Below, piece by piece: positions 51,460-60,690 of a stretch of DNA of 60,951 bases. Position 1 is the first letter of the stretch, and the number at the start of each line of letters is the position of its first letter. The translations under genes were made by a program, and so were the position numbers. This DNA comes from an uncultured Lachnospiraceae bacterium (GTDB lineage: Bacteria > Bacillota > Clostridia > Lachnospirales > Lachnospiraceae), in assembly GCA_946558695.1 (NCBI GenBank), contig CAMNTQ010000015.1, positions 1 through 60,951 of the forward strand. The letters are read 5' to 3'. Under the pieces are notes generated by a model that was not told the origin of the DNA, searched no databases, and saw only the letters and a program-made list of their open reading frames with translations.

Positions 51460-52131
51460 CTATTCCTCTATCTGCCAGTCCACCAGTTCCACGCCATGCG
51501 CTGTGAGAAAATCATTTGTCTGGCTGAAAGGCCGGCTTCCGAAAAATCCTCTGTAGGCAGAAAGCGGACTTGGATGAGGCGCTTTCAAGATCAAATGATT
51601 CGGATTGGTCAGCATCTTTTCCTTCCTCTGCGCCGGTGCTCCCCACAGAATAAACACAATCGGCCTGTCCTGACCATTCAGCGCCGTGATCGCGGCATCC
51701 GTGAATTCCTCCCAGCCGATCCCCCTGTGGGAATTCGCCTGATGCGCCCGAACCGTAAGTACTGTATTCAGCATAAGTACCCCCTGCTCGGCCCACTTTG
51801 TCAGATGGCCGTGGCTTGGAATTCTACAGCCAAGGTCGTCGTGAAGCTCCTGATAAATATTGACAAGAGACGGCGGGATATCCACGCCCTTTTTCACCGA
51901 AAAACAAAGACCATGTGCCTGTCCGTGATTGTGATACGGATCCTGTCCTAATATCACAACCTTCACCTTATGCAGCGGAGTCAGATGAAATGCGTTGAAT
52001 ATATCATCTGCCGGCGGAAAAATCAGTCTTGTCTTATACTCCTGATTCACTGTCTCGAACAGTTTCTTATAATATGGTTTTCTAAACTCATCCTTCAAAG
52101 CCTCCAGCCAGTCATTGTTAATCGCTGCCAT
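51460..52131 (-). CDS. ung: Uracil-DNA glycosylase
   Basis: A 223-residue family-1 UDG that removes uracil from DNA. Motifs: VVILGQDPYHNHGQAHGLCFSV (water-activating Asp), LLNTVLTVR, and the C-terminal HPSPLSAYRGFFGSRPFS. Length is normal. It is the last gene after hisF, separated by 94 nt. Confidence 0.97.
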   Translation of the reverse strand: MAAINNDWLEALKDEFRKPYYKKLFETVNQEYKTRLIFPPADDIFNAFHLTPLHKVKVVILGQDPYHNHGQAHGLCFSVKKGVDIPPSLVNIYQELHDDLGCRIPSHGHLTKWAEQGVLMLNTVLTVRAHQANSHRGIGWEEFTDAAITALNGQDRPIVFILWGAPAQRKEKMLTNPNHLILKAPHPSPLSAYRGFFGSRPFSQTNDFLTAHGVELVDWQIEE

Positions 52132-52225
52132 ATCGTGTTCTCCTTTGTCTGTATTTTATAAACACTTTTATTAATTCTGTCTCAGTTTTTATAAGCGCTC
52201 CCCACGCGTAAAAGGTCTCCGGCAT

Positions 52226-52987
52226 TTAAAGCCTCACGGATACTCCCATGCCCCGCAGGTACTCTTTCACCTCCCTGATTTCAAGCTCTTTATAATGAAA
52301 CAAGGATGCCGCAAGCGCCGCATCTGCCTTTCCCTCTGTCAGCGCCGTATAAAAATGTTCAAGCGTCCCAGCACCGCCTGACGCAATGACCGGAACCGAT
52401 ACCGTCCCGGCAATCGTCTCCGTAAGCTCTATGTCATAACCTGCCTTCGTCCCGTCACAGTCCATACTGGTAAGAAGGATCTCTCCGGCTCCGAGTTTTT
52501 CCGCTTTCTGCGCCCATTCCACGGCATCTAATCCCACGTCAATACGTCCGCCGTTTTTATAGATATTCCATCCGCTCCCGTCCGCCCGCCGTTTTGCATC
52601 AATCGCCACGACAACGCACTGGCTGCCGAACTTATCCGCCGCATCGGAGATCAGCCGCGGCGTATGAATCGCAGAGGAATTGATAGAAATCTTATCTGCA
52701 CCTTCCCGCAAAAGGACTTTAAAATCATCTACCGTGCGGATCCCTCCCCCGACCGTAAACGGGATAAAGACTGTCTCCGCAACTTTACGCACCATATCCA
52801 CTACCGTATCTCTGTTATCCGAAGAAGCCGTAATATCCAAAAACACAAGCTCGTCCGCTCCTGCTTTGTCATAAGCCCTTCCAATCTCTACCGGATCACC
52901 GGCATCTCTCAAGTCCACAAAGTTAACGCCCTTTACTACCCGTCCGCCTTTTACATCCAGACAGGGGATAATCCTTTTTGTATGCAT
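52226..52987 (-). CDS. hisF: Imidazole glycerol phosphate synthase, cyclase subunit
   Basis: A 253-residue TIM barrel that makes IGP and AICAR from PRFAR and ammonia. It has [20 protein letters not shown] (catalytic Asp), [36 protein letters not shown] and ASGGAG. Start at ATG 52987 after GGAGG; ATG 53002 would lie too early. It is 37 nt after hisH. No other his gene is near, so the rest of the pathway must be elsewhere. Confidence 0.96.
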   Translation of the reverse strand: MHTKRIIPCLDVKGGRVVKGVNFVDLRDAGDPVEIGRAYDKAGADELVFLDITASSDNRDTVVDMVRKVAETVFIPFTVGGGIRTVDDFKVLLREGADKISINSSAIHTPRLISDAADKFGSQCVVVAIDAKRRADGSGWNIYKNGGRIDVGLDAVEWAQKAEKLGAGEILLTSMDCDGTKAGYDIELTETIAGTVSVPVIASGGAGTLEHFYTALTEGKADAALAASLFHYKELEIREVKEYLRGMGVSVRL

Positions 52988-53024
52988 CTGCCTTCCTCCC
53001 ATACGCAGTTATTTTTCATCATCT

Positions 53025-53630
53025 TCAAAGCTCCACAAAATTTCTCAGAATCTTAAGCCCCGCTTCACTGCTTTTTTCCGGATGGAATTGGCAGGCAAAT
53101 ACATTTCCTTGCTCTATGGAAGCATGAATATAAGCGCTGTACTCTGTCGCCGCCGTGACAATCCTTTCATCCGCCGCTTTCAGGTAATAGGAATGCACAA
53201 AATATACATAAGCCCCTTCTTCTATCCCTTTAAACAGCCTTCCCTCATTCGGAAATGTAAGGGAATTCCAGCCCATGTGAGGAATCTTAAGCCCCGGGCA
53301 GTCCGGGATACGAAGGATCTCTCCTTTTAAGATGCCAAGTCCTTTCACCCCCGGCGTCTCATCGCTCCTTTCGAACAAAAGCTGAAGGCCAAGGCAGATT
53401 CCAAGAAACGGTATATGGCGTTCCACTGCTTCATGGATGACTTTATCAAGCCCGTACTGCCTAAGTCTTGCCATCGCATCGCCAAAAGAGCCGACGCCCG
53501 GAAGAATCACTTTATCTGCGCTTAAAATACAGTCCCTGTCTCTTGTGACCACTGCCTTTTGTCCAAGGAACTGCAGCGCTTTCTCCACACTTCTTATATT
53601 TCCCGCATCGTAATCAATAATCGCGATCAT
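53025..53630 (-). CDS. hisH: Imidazole glycerol phosphate synthase, glutaminase subunit
   Basis: A 201-residue class-I glutamine amidotransferase. It has IDYDAGNIRSVEKAL, LPGVGSFGDAMARL, the nucleophile Cys in FLGICLGLQLLF and the His-Glu pair in CQFHPEKSSEAG. It feeds ammonia to HisF through the barrel. GGAGG precedes the ATG. Confidence 0.96.
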   Translation of the reverse strand: MIAIIDYDAGNIRSVEKALQFLGQKAVVTRDRDCILSADKVILPGVGSFGDAMARLRQYGLDKVIHEAVERHIPFLGICLGLQLLFERSDETPGVKGLGILKGEILRIPDCPGLKIPHMGWNSLTFPNEGRLFKGIEEGAYVYFVHSYYLKAADERIVTAATEYSAYIHASIEQGNVFACQFHPEKSSEAGLKILRNFVEL

Positions 53631-53798
53631 CTATTCCTCCCAACTGCAGATACGAAAACATCACGTATCCGCGGTAATCTAATCAAACCGGATATCCAGA
53701 TAATGCTATTTTATCATACCTTTCAGGGTTTTTCTACTTTGTTTTCTGCCAAATAAATAAACCAAATAAATAATCAGACATCCGAAACAGATCGAGGC

Positions 53799-53828
53799 TT
53801 GACACTTTCCTCTCTCAGGTCCTACAAT
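53799..53828 (+). promoter_or_regulatory. Promoter of the alpha/beta hydrolase gene
   Basis: TTGACA (53799-53804), an 18-nt spacer and TACAAT (53823-53828), 30 nt before the ATG. Confidence 0.7.
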
Positions 53829-53858
53829 AAAATCATCAAGAATCGGAGGTAAAAAATT

Positions 53859-54785
53859 ATGTTGCATGAAGTATCTTTTAAATCTTTTAACGAACGCGAC
53901 GACATTCAGGGCTGGATCTACGTACCTGCCGCGAAGCCGAAGGGCATTGTCCAGCTCATCCACGGTTTTGGCGAGCATTCCAGACGGTACATCCACATGA
54001 TCTCCGCCTTTCTGGATGCCGGCTATATCGTAGCTGCCGACGACCATACCGGCCACGGCAAGACAGCCATGGTCAATGACGCATGGGGAGACTGGGGCGA
54101 TAAAGGTCCCCACACGATGATGGAGGACGAGCATACTTTAAAGAAAATTGTTTGCGAAAAGTATCCAGACCTTCCCTATTTTCTGTTCGGACACAGCATG
54201 GGTTCTTTCATCACGAGAGATTTTATGGCAAAGTACGGAAGCGAACTTTTCGGCGCGACAATCTGCGGAACTACTGGTATCTTCCGGGGTGCGAAAGAAG
54301 CTGGAGAACTGTTGAAAAAAGCGATCGGCAACGGTCAGGCCCTTGAATCGGACCCGGCGCTTTTTGGCCAACTCCTTGGATGGATGTGCGAGCGCTGCGG
54401 TGAAGTCCGTATCGGAAATGAATGGATCTGCGCAGATCCTTATGTGCAAAAGGACCACGCAGAAGATCCTTTCGACGCATTCACAAGACCTACAAGCAAT
54501 CGTTCTCTGTATGATTTTGTACAGATGATGATCCAGATCGAAGGACACGAGTGGGCAGGCAAAGTTCCGCAAGATCTTCCGATCTACAATATAGCCGGAG
54601 ATCAGGACCCTGTCGGCGAATATGGAAAAGGCGTATATGAAGTGTCCAACTGGCTGGCCGATACGGGACATACCGTGACAACGAAGCTTTACTCTGGTTA
54701 CCGCCACGAGATACATAATTACGCAGATATCAAATGCGAAGTAGAGGCAGGGATCATCGCATTTATGAACAGCGTTCTTGCTTAA
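53859..54785 (+). CDS. Alpha/beta hydrolase, monoacylglycerol-lipase-like
   Basis: A 308-residue serine hydrolase of the Hydrolase_4 family. The oxyanion motif is LIHGFGEHSRRY. The nucleophile Ser lies in FGHSMGSF, the acid Asp probably in AGDQDPVG and the base His in GYRHEIHNY. It lacks a signal peptide. It may cleave monoacylglycerols or other small esters. Single gene with its own promoter and terminator. Confidence 0.87.
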   Translation: MLHEVSFKSFNERDDIQGWIYVPAAKPKGIVQLIHGFGEHSRRYIHMISAFLDAGYIVAADDHTGHGKTAMVNDAWGDWGDKGPHTMMEDEHTLKKIVCEKYPDLPYFLFGHSMGSFITRDFMAKYGSELFGATICGTTGIFRGAKEAGELLKKAIGNGQALESDPALFGQLLGWMCERCGEVRIGNEWICADPYVQKDHAEDPFDAFTRPTSNRSLYDFVQMMIQIEGHEWAGKVPQDLPIYNIAGDQDPVGEYGKGVYEVSNWLADTGHTVTTKLYSGYRHEIHNYADIKCEVEAGIIAFMNSVLA

Positions 54786-54792
54786 GCAAAAA

Positions 54793-54834
54793 ATCTGCCG
54801 CACTGCTGAATTTTTCATCTACAGTGCGGCAGAT
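54793..54834. terminator. Bidirectional terminator
   Basis: ATCTGCCGCACTG (54793-54805) and CAGTGCGGCAGAT (54822-54834) form a perfect 13-bp stem. A-rich sequence precedes it and T-rich follows, so it serves both convergent transcripts. Confidence 0.85.
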
Positions 54835-54880
54835 CTTTCTTCTATCTATTTTACTTTCCGTGCTTCACGATTCTCTCCCT

Positions 54881-56347
54881 CTATTTCACATCCAGTTCAA
54901 ACCAGAATTCCACTCCGTTATCATAATTATTGACCCCGTATTTCCGATGGAAGGATTCCATTATGGCTTTTACTATAGAAAGCCCAATCCCATTTCCGCC
55001 GTATTCCCTCGTGTGAGCTTTATCCACCTTGTAAAACTTGTCCCATATGTGTTCGATATCTTCTTCCGGTATGGGCGCTCCGGTGTTAAACACTGTGACT
55101 CTTGCTTTTTCATCCTGCTTTTTCATCCTGACCTCAATGACCTTCTCAAGTCCTGCATGGTGGAACGCATTGCTGACATAATTTCTTACCACCTGCTCTA
55201 CTTTAAATTCGTCCGCCCATACATACACCGGTTCCTCCTGTCTGAATATAACCTGTATCTCATCCTGCTGCGCCAGAATCTCCATACTCTGCAGGATTCC
55301 GCGAATAACAGCCGTAAGGTCAAAGCGTTCAAATTCAACTTCTTCATTCCCGAACTCCAATTGATTCAGGGTGAGAAGATTTCTTACCATCTGGTTCATT
55401 TTTGACGCCTCGTCCATAATGACATCACAGTAAAACTCCCGGCTCTGCGCGTCCGCATTCACGCCCTCTTTTAAGCCTTCCGCATATCCCTGAATCAAGG
55501 CGATCGGCGTTTTAAGCTCATGGGATACATTTCCCAGGAAATCATTGCGCATTTGCTCAAGCTTCTCTTTCTGTTCAATATCTTTTAAGAGCTTATTATT
55601 GGCGCTCTTAAGTTCTGATATGGTACTTTCCAGTTTCTCAGACATTTTGTTGAAATTATCTCCGAGGTTTCCAATCTCATTCTTTCCGCCGCTGGTATAT
55701 TTGGCTTCAAAATCAAGGTTCGCCATACGCTCGGACAAAGCCGCAAGCTCAAGAATCGGATCCGTCAGTTTTTTTGAAAAATACCAGATCAGCACAGCAC
55801 AGATCACAACCATAAAACTGCCGATGATAACCAAAAACCGATTGGAAATCTCCGCGCTCTCCCGGATACTTTCAATCGGACTCCGAATCAGAAACCGGCT
55901 CCCGTCTTCAAAAGTTCCCCACATCTCAATATATTCTTCTTTATTCCACGGATTCCTTGAACGGGTTAACTGATATTCATCTGTACTGTCCAGAATTTTG
56001 CTGTCCTTTTGTGCCTGATTCAAAAGATAGCCCGCCAATTGCCGCTCCAGCATATCCATATCGTGCACATTTGTAAAAACTTGTGAATTCATCTCATCCA
56101 CGATCAGATAAGACAGATTATTTTTCTCGGCTATATGCCAGAGCTCCTCGGCCTGCTCCTTCGTACTTATCGTTCCTCTTATCATTGCCTCATTCAAGGT
56201 ATCATACATTTTTACAAACTCTGTCTTCTTGTTGCTGATATAATAAGGTTCAAGAAAGTTCATGTTAATGACGAAAAACGCCAGAAGCACACAACTGATC
56301 AAACCGATGAATATGACGATCATCTGACTTTTTATGGAATGCCGCAT
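54881..56347 (-). CDS. Sensor histidine kinase
   Basis: A 488-residue membrane kinase. There are two membrane helices, about 10-30 and 169-190, with an extracytoplasmic sensor between them. A HAMP domain follows, then HisKA with the phospho-acceptor in FLGNVSHELKTPIALIQGYAEG, and HATPase with EQVVRNYVSNAFHHA, VFNTGAPIP and GGNGIGLSIVKAIME. It pairs with the response regulator whose stop overlaps its start (TAATG). Signal unknown; the layout resembles envelope-stress or VanS-type systems. Confidence 0.92.
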   Translation of the reverse strand: MRHSIKSQMIVIFIGLISCVLLAFFVINMNFLEPYYISNKKTEFVKMYDTLNEAMIRGTISTKEQAEELWHIAEKNNLSYLIVDEMNSQVFTNVHDMDMLERQLAGYLLNQAQKDSKILDSTDEYQLTRSRNPWNKEEYIEMWGTFEDGSRFLIRSPIESIRESAEISNRFLVIIGSFMVVICAVLIWYFSKKLTDPILELAALSERMANLDFEAKYTSGGKNEIGNLGDNFNKMSEKLESTISELKSANNKLLKDIEQKEKLEQMRNDFLGNVSHELKTPIALIQGYAEGLKEGVNADAQSREFYCDVIMDEASKMNQMVRNLLTLNQLEFGNEEVEFERFDLTAVIRGILQSMEILAQQDEIQVIFRQEEPVYVWADEFKVEQVVRNYVSNAFHHAGLEKVIEVRMKKQDEKARVTVFNTGAPIPEEDIEHIWDKFYKVDKAHTREYGGNGIGLSIVKAIMESFHRKYGVNNYDNGVEFWFELDVK

Positions 56348-57027
56348 TACTTTTCCACCTCAAATTTGTATCCCATTCCCCAGATCGTCCTGATGTAATT
56401 TCCCTTTTCTCCCATCTTACTGCGCAGCTTTTTTACATGAGTATCGATCGTCCTCGCATCGCCGAAGTAATCATAATTCCATACATTGTTCAGAATCTTC
56501 TCTCTGGACAGCGCAATCCCCTGATTTTCAATAAAATACGATAACAGTTCAAATTCTTTATAGCTTAAATCAACTACTTCTCCGTCAATCGTCACCTGAT
56601 GCGCCGCCTTGTCGATGACAATCCCCCCGGCATCCGCAACTTCATCCGCATTCAACACATTGCTTCTTCTTAAGATTGCCTCTACTCTTGCAACAAGGAT
56701 CTTTGGACTGAAAGGTTTGGATATATATTCATCTACCCCCAATTCAAAGCCCTGAAGCTCGTCCCGTTCTTCCGAGCGCGCCGTCAGCAGGATAATCGGA
56801 ACTTTTGAAGTCTGCCTGACCTCCCGGCAAACCTGCCACCCGTCCATCCTTGGCATCATCACGTCAAGAATCAATAGAGAAATATCCTTATTGTCATAAA
56901 AAATCTCCATTGCCTGAAGTCCGTCCTCCGCCTCAAGTACGCAAAATCCTTCCCTCTCAAGAAAATCCCTGACGAGCTTCCTCATCCTGCTCTCATCATC
57001 CACAACAAGAATTTTTATTTTATCCAT
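56347..57027 (-). CDS. OmpR-family response regulator
   Basis: A 226-residue regulator. The receiver has ILVVDDESRMRKLV, the phospho-Asp in LLILDVMMPRMDGW, and the Lys in SKPFSP. The C-terminal winged helix has VDLSYKEFELLSYFIENQGIALSREKIL and RTIDTHVKKLRSKMG. Start ATG 57027 is 6 nt after GGAGG. It is co-translated with the kinase. Confidence 0.93.
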   Translation of the reverse strand: MDKIKILVVDDESRMRKLVRDFLEREGFCVLEAEDGLQAMEIFYDNKDISLLILDVMMPRMDGWQVCREVRQTSKVPIILLTARSEERDELQGFELGVDEYISKPFSPKILVARVEAILRRSNVLNADEVADAGGIVIDKAAHQVTIDGEVVDLSYKEFELLSYFIENQGIALSREKILNNVWNYDYFGDARTIDTHVKKLRSKMGEKGNYIRTIWGMGYKFEVEK

Positions 57028-57295
57028 ATCCGACCTCCGCATGCGCATGTATGCTCCATTTGAAATATTATATGACACTTACGGATTATTCCGCATTTTA
57101 TGGTATTCTAACATAAAATTATGTATTCTTTGTGAATGTACTGATATTTTTTCAAATAATAAATGCTGTGTCCCACGCTATGGTTATCTGTATCGAATTT
57201 CAGGAAAAACATATTATTTATCATAATAATATTGTTTCACAATCAATACACATTGTAAATCATTCGTTAGTCAGGTGAAATTATTACTTTTTATA
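57028..57295. other. AT-rich intergenic region
   Basis: It contains a possible TATAAT at 57065-57070 for the response regulator, without a good -35. I see no gene. GTGAAACAAT occurs at 57231-57240 on the minus strand and again at 57887-57896 on the plus strand. Confidence 0.4.
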
Positions 57296-57348
57296 AAAAT
57301 ACCGTAATAGTGAATCCCATTCTTGAATCCACAATTACGGTATTTTTT
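57296..57348. terminator. Terminator of ssrA
   Basis: AAAAATACCGTAAT (from 57296) pairs with ATTACGGTATTTTTT (to 57348) around a 25-nt loop. On the minus strand it lies directly after the tmRNA 3' end and ends in a T-run. Confidence 0.8.
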
Positions 57349-57354
57349 AGGTAA

Positions 57355-57704
57355 TGGACCTGGCGGGAATCGAACCCGCGTCCGAAAGTCCATCCATCGA
57401 AGCATCTCCCATCACAGTCATTATACTAACATTCCCTCTGCCAGTCACCTAATGACAAGTTACTGGTTTCAGTAGCTTCATAAATTCTTCCATCTCCTCA
57501 AAGCTTTGGAAACGAAGTGCTCCGCCTTGATGAAGCCGGTAACTTAAGCAGCGGATGACCTAAGGCCGACTGCCGCCTTTAATTAGGCAGCGTACGCTAA
57601 TTCTCTATTGTCTGCGTTTATATTTAATTGGAACTTTTAACGTAGTGTCCCGCTACGGATGGCTTCTCCAACTTCCAAACCCCCGTCGAAACCAGTACAA
57701 GCCC
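57355..57704 (-). ncRNA. ssrA: tmRNA (trans-translation RNA)
   Basis: The 350-nt one-piece tmRNA rescues stalled ribosomes. The 3' end has the T-arm GGTTCGATTCC and acceptor CAGGTCC, which pairs with GGGCTTG at the 5' end (57698-57704). The discriminator A is at 57355 and CCA is not encoded. The 5' side carries the conserved GGTTTCGACGGGG. The tag frame at 57583-57615 reads ADNRELAYAA followed by TAA. Pseudoknot-type stems lie downstream. Confidence 0.97.
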
Positions 57705-57771
57705 TGACTCATCATGCTTAAATAACCGGTTCGCAGACTGTTGTCCGTCAAATAGTTTTTGACTTAGTTCT

Positions 57772-57800
57772 ATTATATGTAGAACTTTGCACTCTGTCAA
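57772..57800 (-). promoter_or_regulatory. Consensus promoter of ssrA
   Basis: On the minus strand TTGACA (57795-57800), a 17-nt spacer and TATAAT (57772-57777) match the consensus fully. The expected start lies about 60 nt before the mature 5' end, so RNase P probably trims a leader. Confidence 0.88.
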
Positions 57801-57841
57801 CCGCCCAAAATATTTTTGTATTAAATCATTTCAGAAAATTA

Positions 57842-57888
57842 TTGACAAACGATAATTTCTTATATACAATATAATCATTAATTATCGT
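57842..57888 (+). promoter_or_regulatory. Promoter and inverted repeat of the DUF2975-like operon
   Basis: TTGACA (57842-57847), a 17-nt spacer and TACAAT (57865-57870). Perfect 9-bp arms ACGATAATT (57849-57857) and AATTATCGT (57880-57888) flank the -10 and start of transcription. The adjacent small HTH protein is a candidate to bind them. Confidence 0.65.
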
Positions 57889-57920
57889 GAAACAATAATT
57901 TTTATTCAAGGAGGGATCAC

Positions 57921-58805
57921 ATGTATTCTAATCTGTATTCTATTATCATCACATTTCCATTTGAACAGCTTGGCTGGGGACTGCGGAAGCTCTCTTTATC
58001 AGGCGCAGCAGGCAATATTGCGGCTATTATTCTCTATGTCCTCATCTGTCTTTTGCCATGCCTGTTCCTTTTCCTCTTGAAAAGATCCGGAAAGCTTTTA
58101 AAAGCCGACTGCTTTCTTCCTATATTGAGTATTCTGCTTTTTGCAGTCGTCTACTACATGATCAATCCAGGGCTGTTTCGTGCCGGCCTGCCGGGTATGG
58201 GTACAGGAAAGATGCTATTAGGAAGCAGTTTCTATTCTGTATTTTTTGGATATGTTGTTCTAAGACTGCTGGAAACATTCAGTCTGGCAGAGGAACGACA
58301 TCTACATATCTGGCTGAAATCTCTGCTTGCTGTTATCATTATCCTGTTTTTCTACGCGATATTGGCGGAATGCTTTGAAGCACTTACCGTATCCATCCGC
58401 AACCTCCGGGAAATAAACAGTTACTCAGAACCAGATATGACCATAACCCATGCCTTTATCGTACTGCAATGTATTACAAATACACTTCCCTACGCACTGG
58501 CCGTTTTTATCCTTGCAGCATCGATCCGTTCCCTGAACGCACTGATTTTTAATCGCTATTCCGATGCGTCCGTAACCGCCGTGGAAAGACTTGCCTCGTT
58601 ATGTAAAAAATCACTTGTAATATCAGTATTGTCCAACGCTGGATTCAATATTCTGCAGCTGATATTCCATAAAGAACTGCTCCAGATCAATATGACAGTT
58701 TCTATCCCCGTATTTTCAATCGCCTTCGTCCTTGCCGTATTACTGACTGTAAACTATGTACGGGAAAATCAAAAATTAAAACAGGATAATGATTTATTCA
58801 TTTAA
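57921..58805 (+). CDS. DUF2975-like integral membrane protein
   Basis: A 294-residue protein with about seven or eight hydrophobic segments. The C-terminal VNYVRENQKLKQDNDLFI and the next gene encoding a YozG-like HTH protein are the pattern of DUF2975 pairs in Firmicutes. It is longer than usual. No catalytic motif is seen. It could sense a membrane signal for the regulator. AAGGAGGG precedes the ATG. Confidence 0.65.
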   Translation: MYSNLYSIIITFPFEQLGWGLRKLSLSGAAGNIAAIILYVLICLLPCLFLFLLKRSGKLLKADCFLPILSILLFAVVYYMINPGLFRAGLPGMGTGKMLLGSSFYSVFFGYVVLRLLETFSLAEERHLHIWLKSLLAVIIILFFYAILAECFEALTVSIRNLREINSYSEPDMTITHAFIVLQCITNTLPYALAVFILAASIRSLNALIFNRYSDASVTAVERLASLCKKSLVISVLSNAGFNILQLIFHKELLQINMTVSIPVFSIAFVLAVLLTVNYVRENQKLKQDNDLFI

Positions 58806-58816
58806 AGGTAACACGT

Positions 58817-59062
58817 ATGGGAATAAAAGTTTGTCTTGAAGACGTATTAAAAATGCGGGGCATGACCTCAAAAGAATTATGCAGACTGGTAGATATTACG
58901 GAGGCGAACCTATCCGTCCTTAGAAGCGGCAAGGCTAAGGGCGTGCGTTTCCACACAATTAACCGAATCTGTTATTATCTGGACTGCGATGTCGGCGATA
59001 TCTTAAAATTTGATGGAAATCTTGAAGAGGAGGACAATAATAATGACAAACAAAAAAAATAA
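58817..59062 (+). CDS. Small YozG-like HTH regulator
   Basis: An 81-residue XRE-type regulator: VCLEDVLKMRGMTSKELCRLVDITEANLSVLRSGKAKGVRF, then TINRICYYLDCDVGDILKFDG. It lies 11 nt after the membrane-protein gene. It probably binds the inverted repeat upstream and is influenced by that protein. Confidence 0.85.
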   Translation: MGIKVCLEDVLKMRGMTSKELCRLVDITEANLSVLRSGKAKGVRFHTINRICYYLDCDVGDILKFDGNLEEEDNNNDKQKK

Positions 59063-60023
59063 TCAAAAGCTTTTGATGATCACCCTTTTATTCAGTCTAA
59101 TGATCTCACTGAACAGCTGTTCTCTGGCAAAGAAAGATGCAGGAAATGACGCAAAGGACACTCTGATCGGCGCCTTTATTACTGATGACTGTCTTGATCT
59201 GTTCGATATGGATACTTATCTGAATGATAATGCTTCAACAATTTTCCGAAACCAGAATACTACAGTCAACAACTCCGGCGAATACATAAATCCACTGTAT
59301 GCAACAATCGACCGCCGAAACCACCGCGATCCCACCTACTGGAAGATCTCTTTTGACGGTATCAGCGGACTTAACCTTCTGGCTCCTGTCCAGACTGAAA
59401 AAGACGGCACACTCTGCCTTACTATAAAGTCCAGCGATGGTATCTGTGATATTAGTTCTAATCTGCACGAATTGGATAACGGCAGTGAGACAACGCTGGC
59501 CGGCACCATTTATATGACTCCCCAAGCGGCTGTTAAAAACTCCGCTTACTACGTAAATCCCGTATACCAGTCTGCTGACGGAAAAATATACGCTGTTCCC
59601 GGCAGCGGTATCAGTGCCGACTCTTTCTCTAAAGAAGGCCAAGTTATGTCAACCTCTTTCAGCGATCAGACCAATACTGCCAAAGCAGGACAGACCAGAA
59701 CCGAAAAAAGCTCTGTGACTATCCGGTTCGCTTCCATGTTCGAACCGGTAAAGATTACTCTTGTTCAGATGGATAAGGAAAATAAGGTTGTAAAACAGGA
59801 AGTTTTCATACCGGGAAATCTTCCGGAAGAATTGACTGCTGAAAAAGACACTGCCTATTTTCTTATAAAAACAGAGAAAAAAACTCCTGATGGAACAACA
59901 GTAATTGCCCGAAGTATCTACGAACAAAAAGCTTCCGAAGAGGAGGATCCTCTGGAGACATTTTTTGCAGCAGATAACGGAATCATAGCAAAGCAACATA
60001 CTGTAGTGACATGGAAAAAATAA
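59043..60023 (+). CDS. Lipoprotein of unknown function
   Basis: A 326-residue lipoprotein with lipobox LNSC. The mature part has two related segments, GEYINPLYATIDR and SAYYVNPVYQSADG, suggesting an internal duplication. No domain is recognised. ATG 59043 follows GGAGG at 8 nt and overlaps the HTH gene by 20 nt, so the three genes form a coupled operon. Confidence 0.72.
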   Translation: MTNKKNNQKLLMITLLFSLMISLNSCSLAKKDAGNDAKDTLIGAFITDDCLDLFDMDTYLNDNASTIFRNQNTTVNNSGEYINPLYATIDRRNHRDPTYWKISFDGISGLNLLAPVQTEKDGTLCLTIKSSDGICDISSNLHELDNGSETTLAGTIYMTPQAAVKNSAYYVNPVYQSADGKIYAVPGSGISADSFSKEGQVMSTSFSDQTNTAKAGQTRTEKSSVTIRFASMFEPVKITLVQMDKENKVVKQEVFIPGNLPEELTAEKDTAYFLIKTEKKTPDGTTVIARSIYEQKASEEEDPLETFFAADNGIIAKQHTVVTWKK

Positions 60024-60033
60024 ATTCAAATAA

Positions 60034-60078
60034 TTAGCACTCACCTCTTGACACTGCTAACAATGTGTGTTATATAAT
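60034..60078 (+). promoter_or_regulatory. CIRCE element and hsp20 promoter
   Basis: TTAGCACTC (60034-60042), nine bases, and CACTGCTAA (60052-60060) match CIRCE with two differences in the right arm. TTGACA (60048-60053) inside it and TATATA/TATAAT (60071-60078) form the promoter. HrcA would repress at normal temperature. Confidence 0.85.
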
Positions 60079-60176
60079 ATATATAGCAAATAAAACAACA
60101 GCTTATTTCCAATAAGTTTTCAGCTTTTTGGAAACAATATAACTGTCACCATGCAATGTTTAAGGAGGAATGATTT

Positions 60177-60599
60177 ATGTTATTAGCAAACAGAAATTAC
60201 AATTTATTTGACGAAATGTTCAAGGATCCTTTTTTCACACGTTCTTTTGGGAACTCCTCTACACAGATCATGAAGACTGACATCCATGATAAAGACGGGA
60301 ACTATATGATCGAGATGGAACTTCCGGGATATGCAAAAGAAGATATCAAAGCCGACTTAAAGGACGGATATCTTACTATCACCGCCTCTAAGAATGAGAC
60401 GAAGGAGGAAAAGGATGCCAAAGGCAACTGTATCCGAAAGGAACGCTACACCGGCACATGCAATCGAAGCTTTTATGTAGGAGAACAGGTAACACAGGAC
60501 GACATCCATGCCGCGTTCAAAGACGGTGTTCTCTCTCTTCAAGTTCCAAAAGATATGCCGAAGATCGAGGATGCTCCAAAGTTGATTACGATCGAATAA
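60177..60599 (+). CDS. Small heat-shock protein (Hsp20/alpha-crystallin)
   Basis: A 140-residue holdase chaperone. The alpha-crystallin domain spans about 35-135 with DIHDKDGNYMIEMELPGYAKEDI, YLTITASKNE, RKERYTGTCNRSFYVGEQV and FKDGVLSLQVPK. It prevents aggregation of unfolded protein during heat stress. AAGGAGG precedes the ATG. The CIRCE element gives HrcA control. Confidence 0.95.
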   Translation: MLLANRNYNLFDEMFKDPFFTRSFGNSSTQIMKTDIHDKDGNYMIEMELPGYAKEDIKADLKDGYLTITASKNETKEEKDAKGNCIRKERYTGTCNRSFYVGEQVTQDDIHAAFKDGVLSLQVPKDMPKIEDAPKLITIE

Positions 60600-60624
60600 C
60601 CGATGCTTAGATGAACTGATCCGA

Positions 60625-60690
60625 AGACAAAAGCCATATCCAAAAGTAAGGCTGTCATTTACTTACTTTTCGGATATGGCTTTTTTATAT
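60625..60690. terminator. Long hairpin terminator between hsp20 and XRE gene
   Basis: An about 20-bp stem with one mismatch joins AAGCCATATCC-AAAAGTAAG and CTTACTTTT-CGGATATGGCTT, followed by TTTTTTA. Its right half also encodes the C-terminal residues of the convergent XRE gene. Confidence 0.8.

Noticed and set aside
52226..53630. hisH-hisF as part of a surface-sugar pathway
   Set aside because: Motifs are those of normal histidine biosynthesis and no sugar genes lie near.
53706..54818. Long minus-strand frames opposite the alpha/beta hydrolase
   Set aside because: They mirror a clear hydrolase with promoter, ribosome site and catalytic triad.
57231..57900. A genomic island or inverted repeat flanking ssrA
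   Set aside because: Only a 10-13 bp GTGAAACAAT match flanks it; there is no integrase or duplicated tmRNA 3' end, so chance in AT-rich DNA is likelier.
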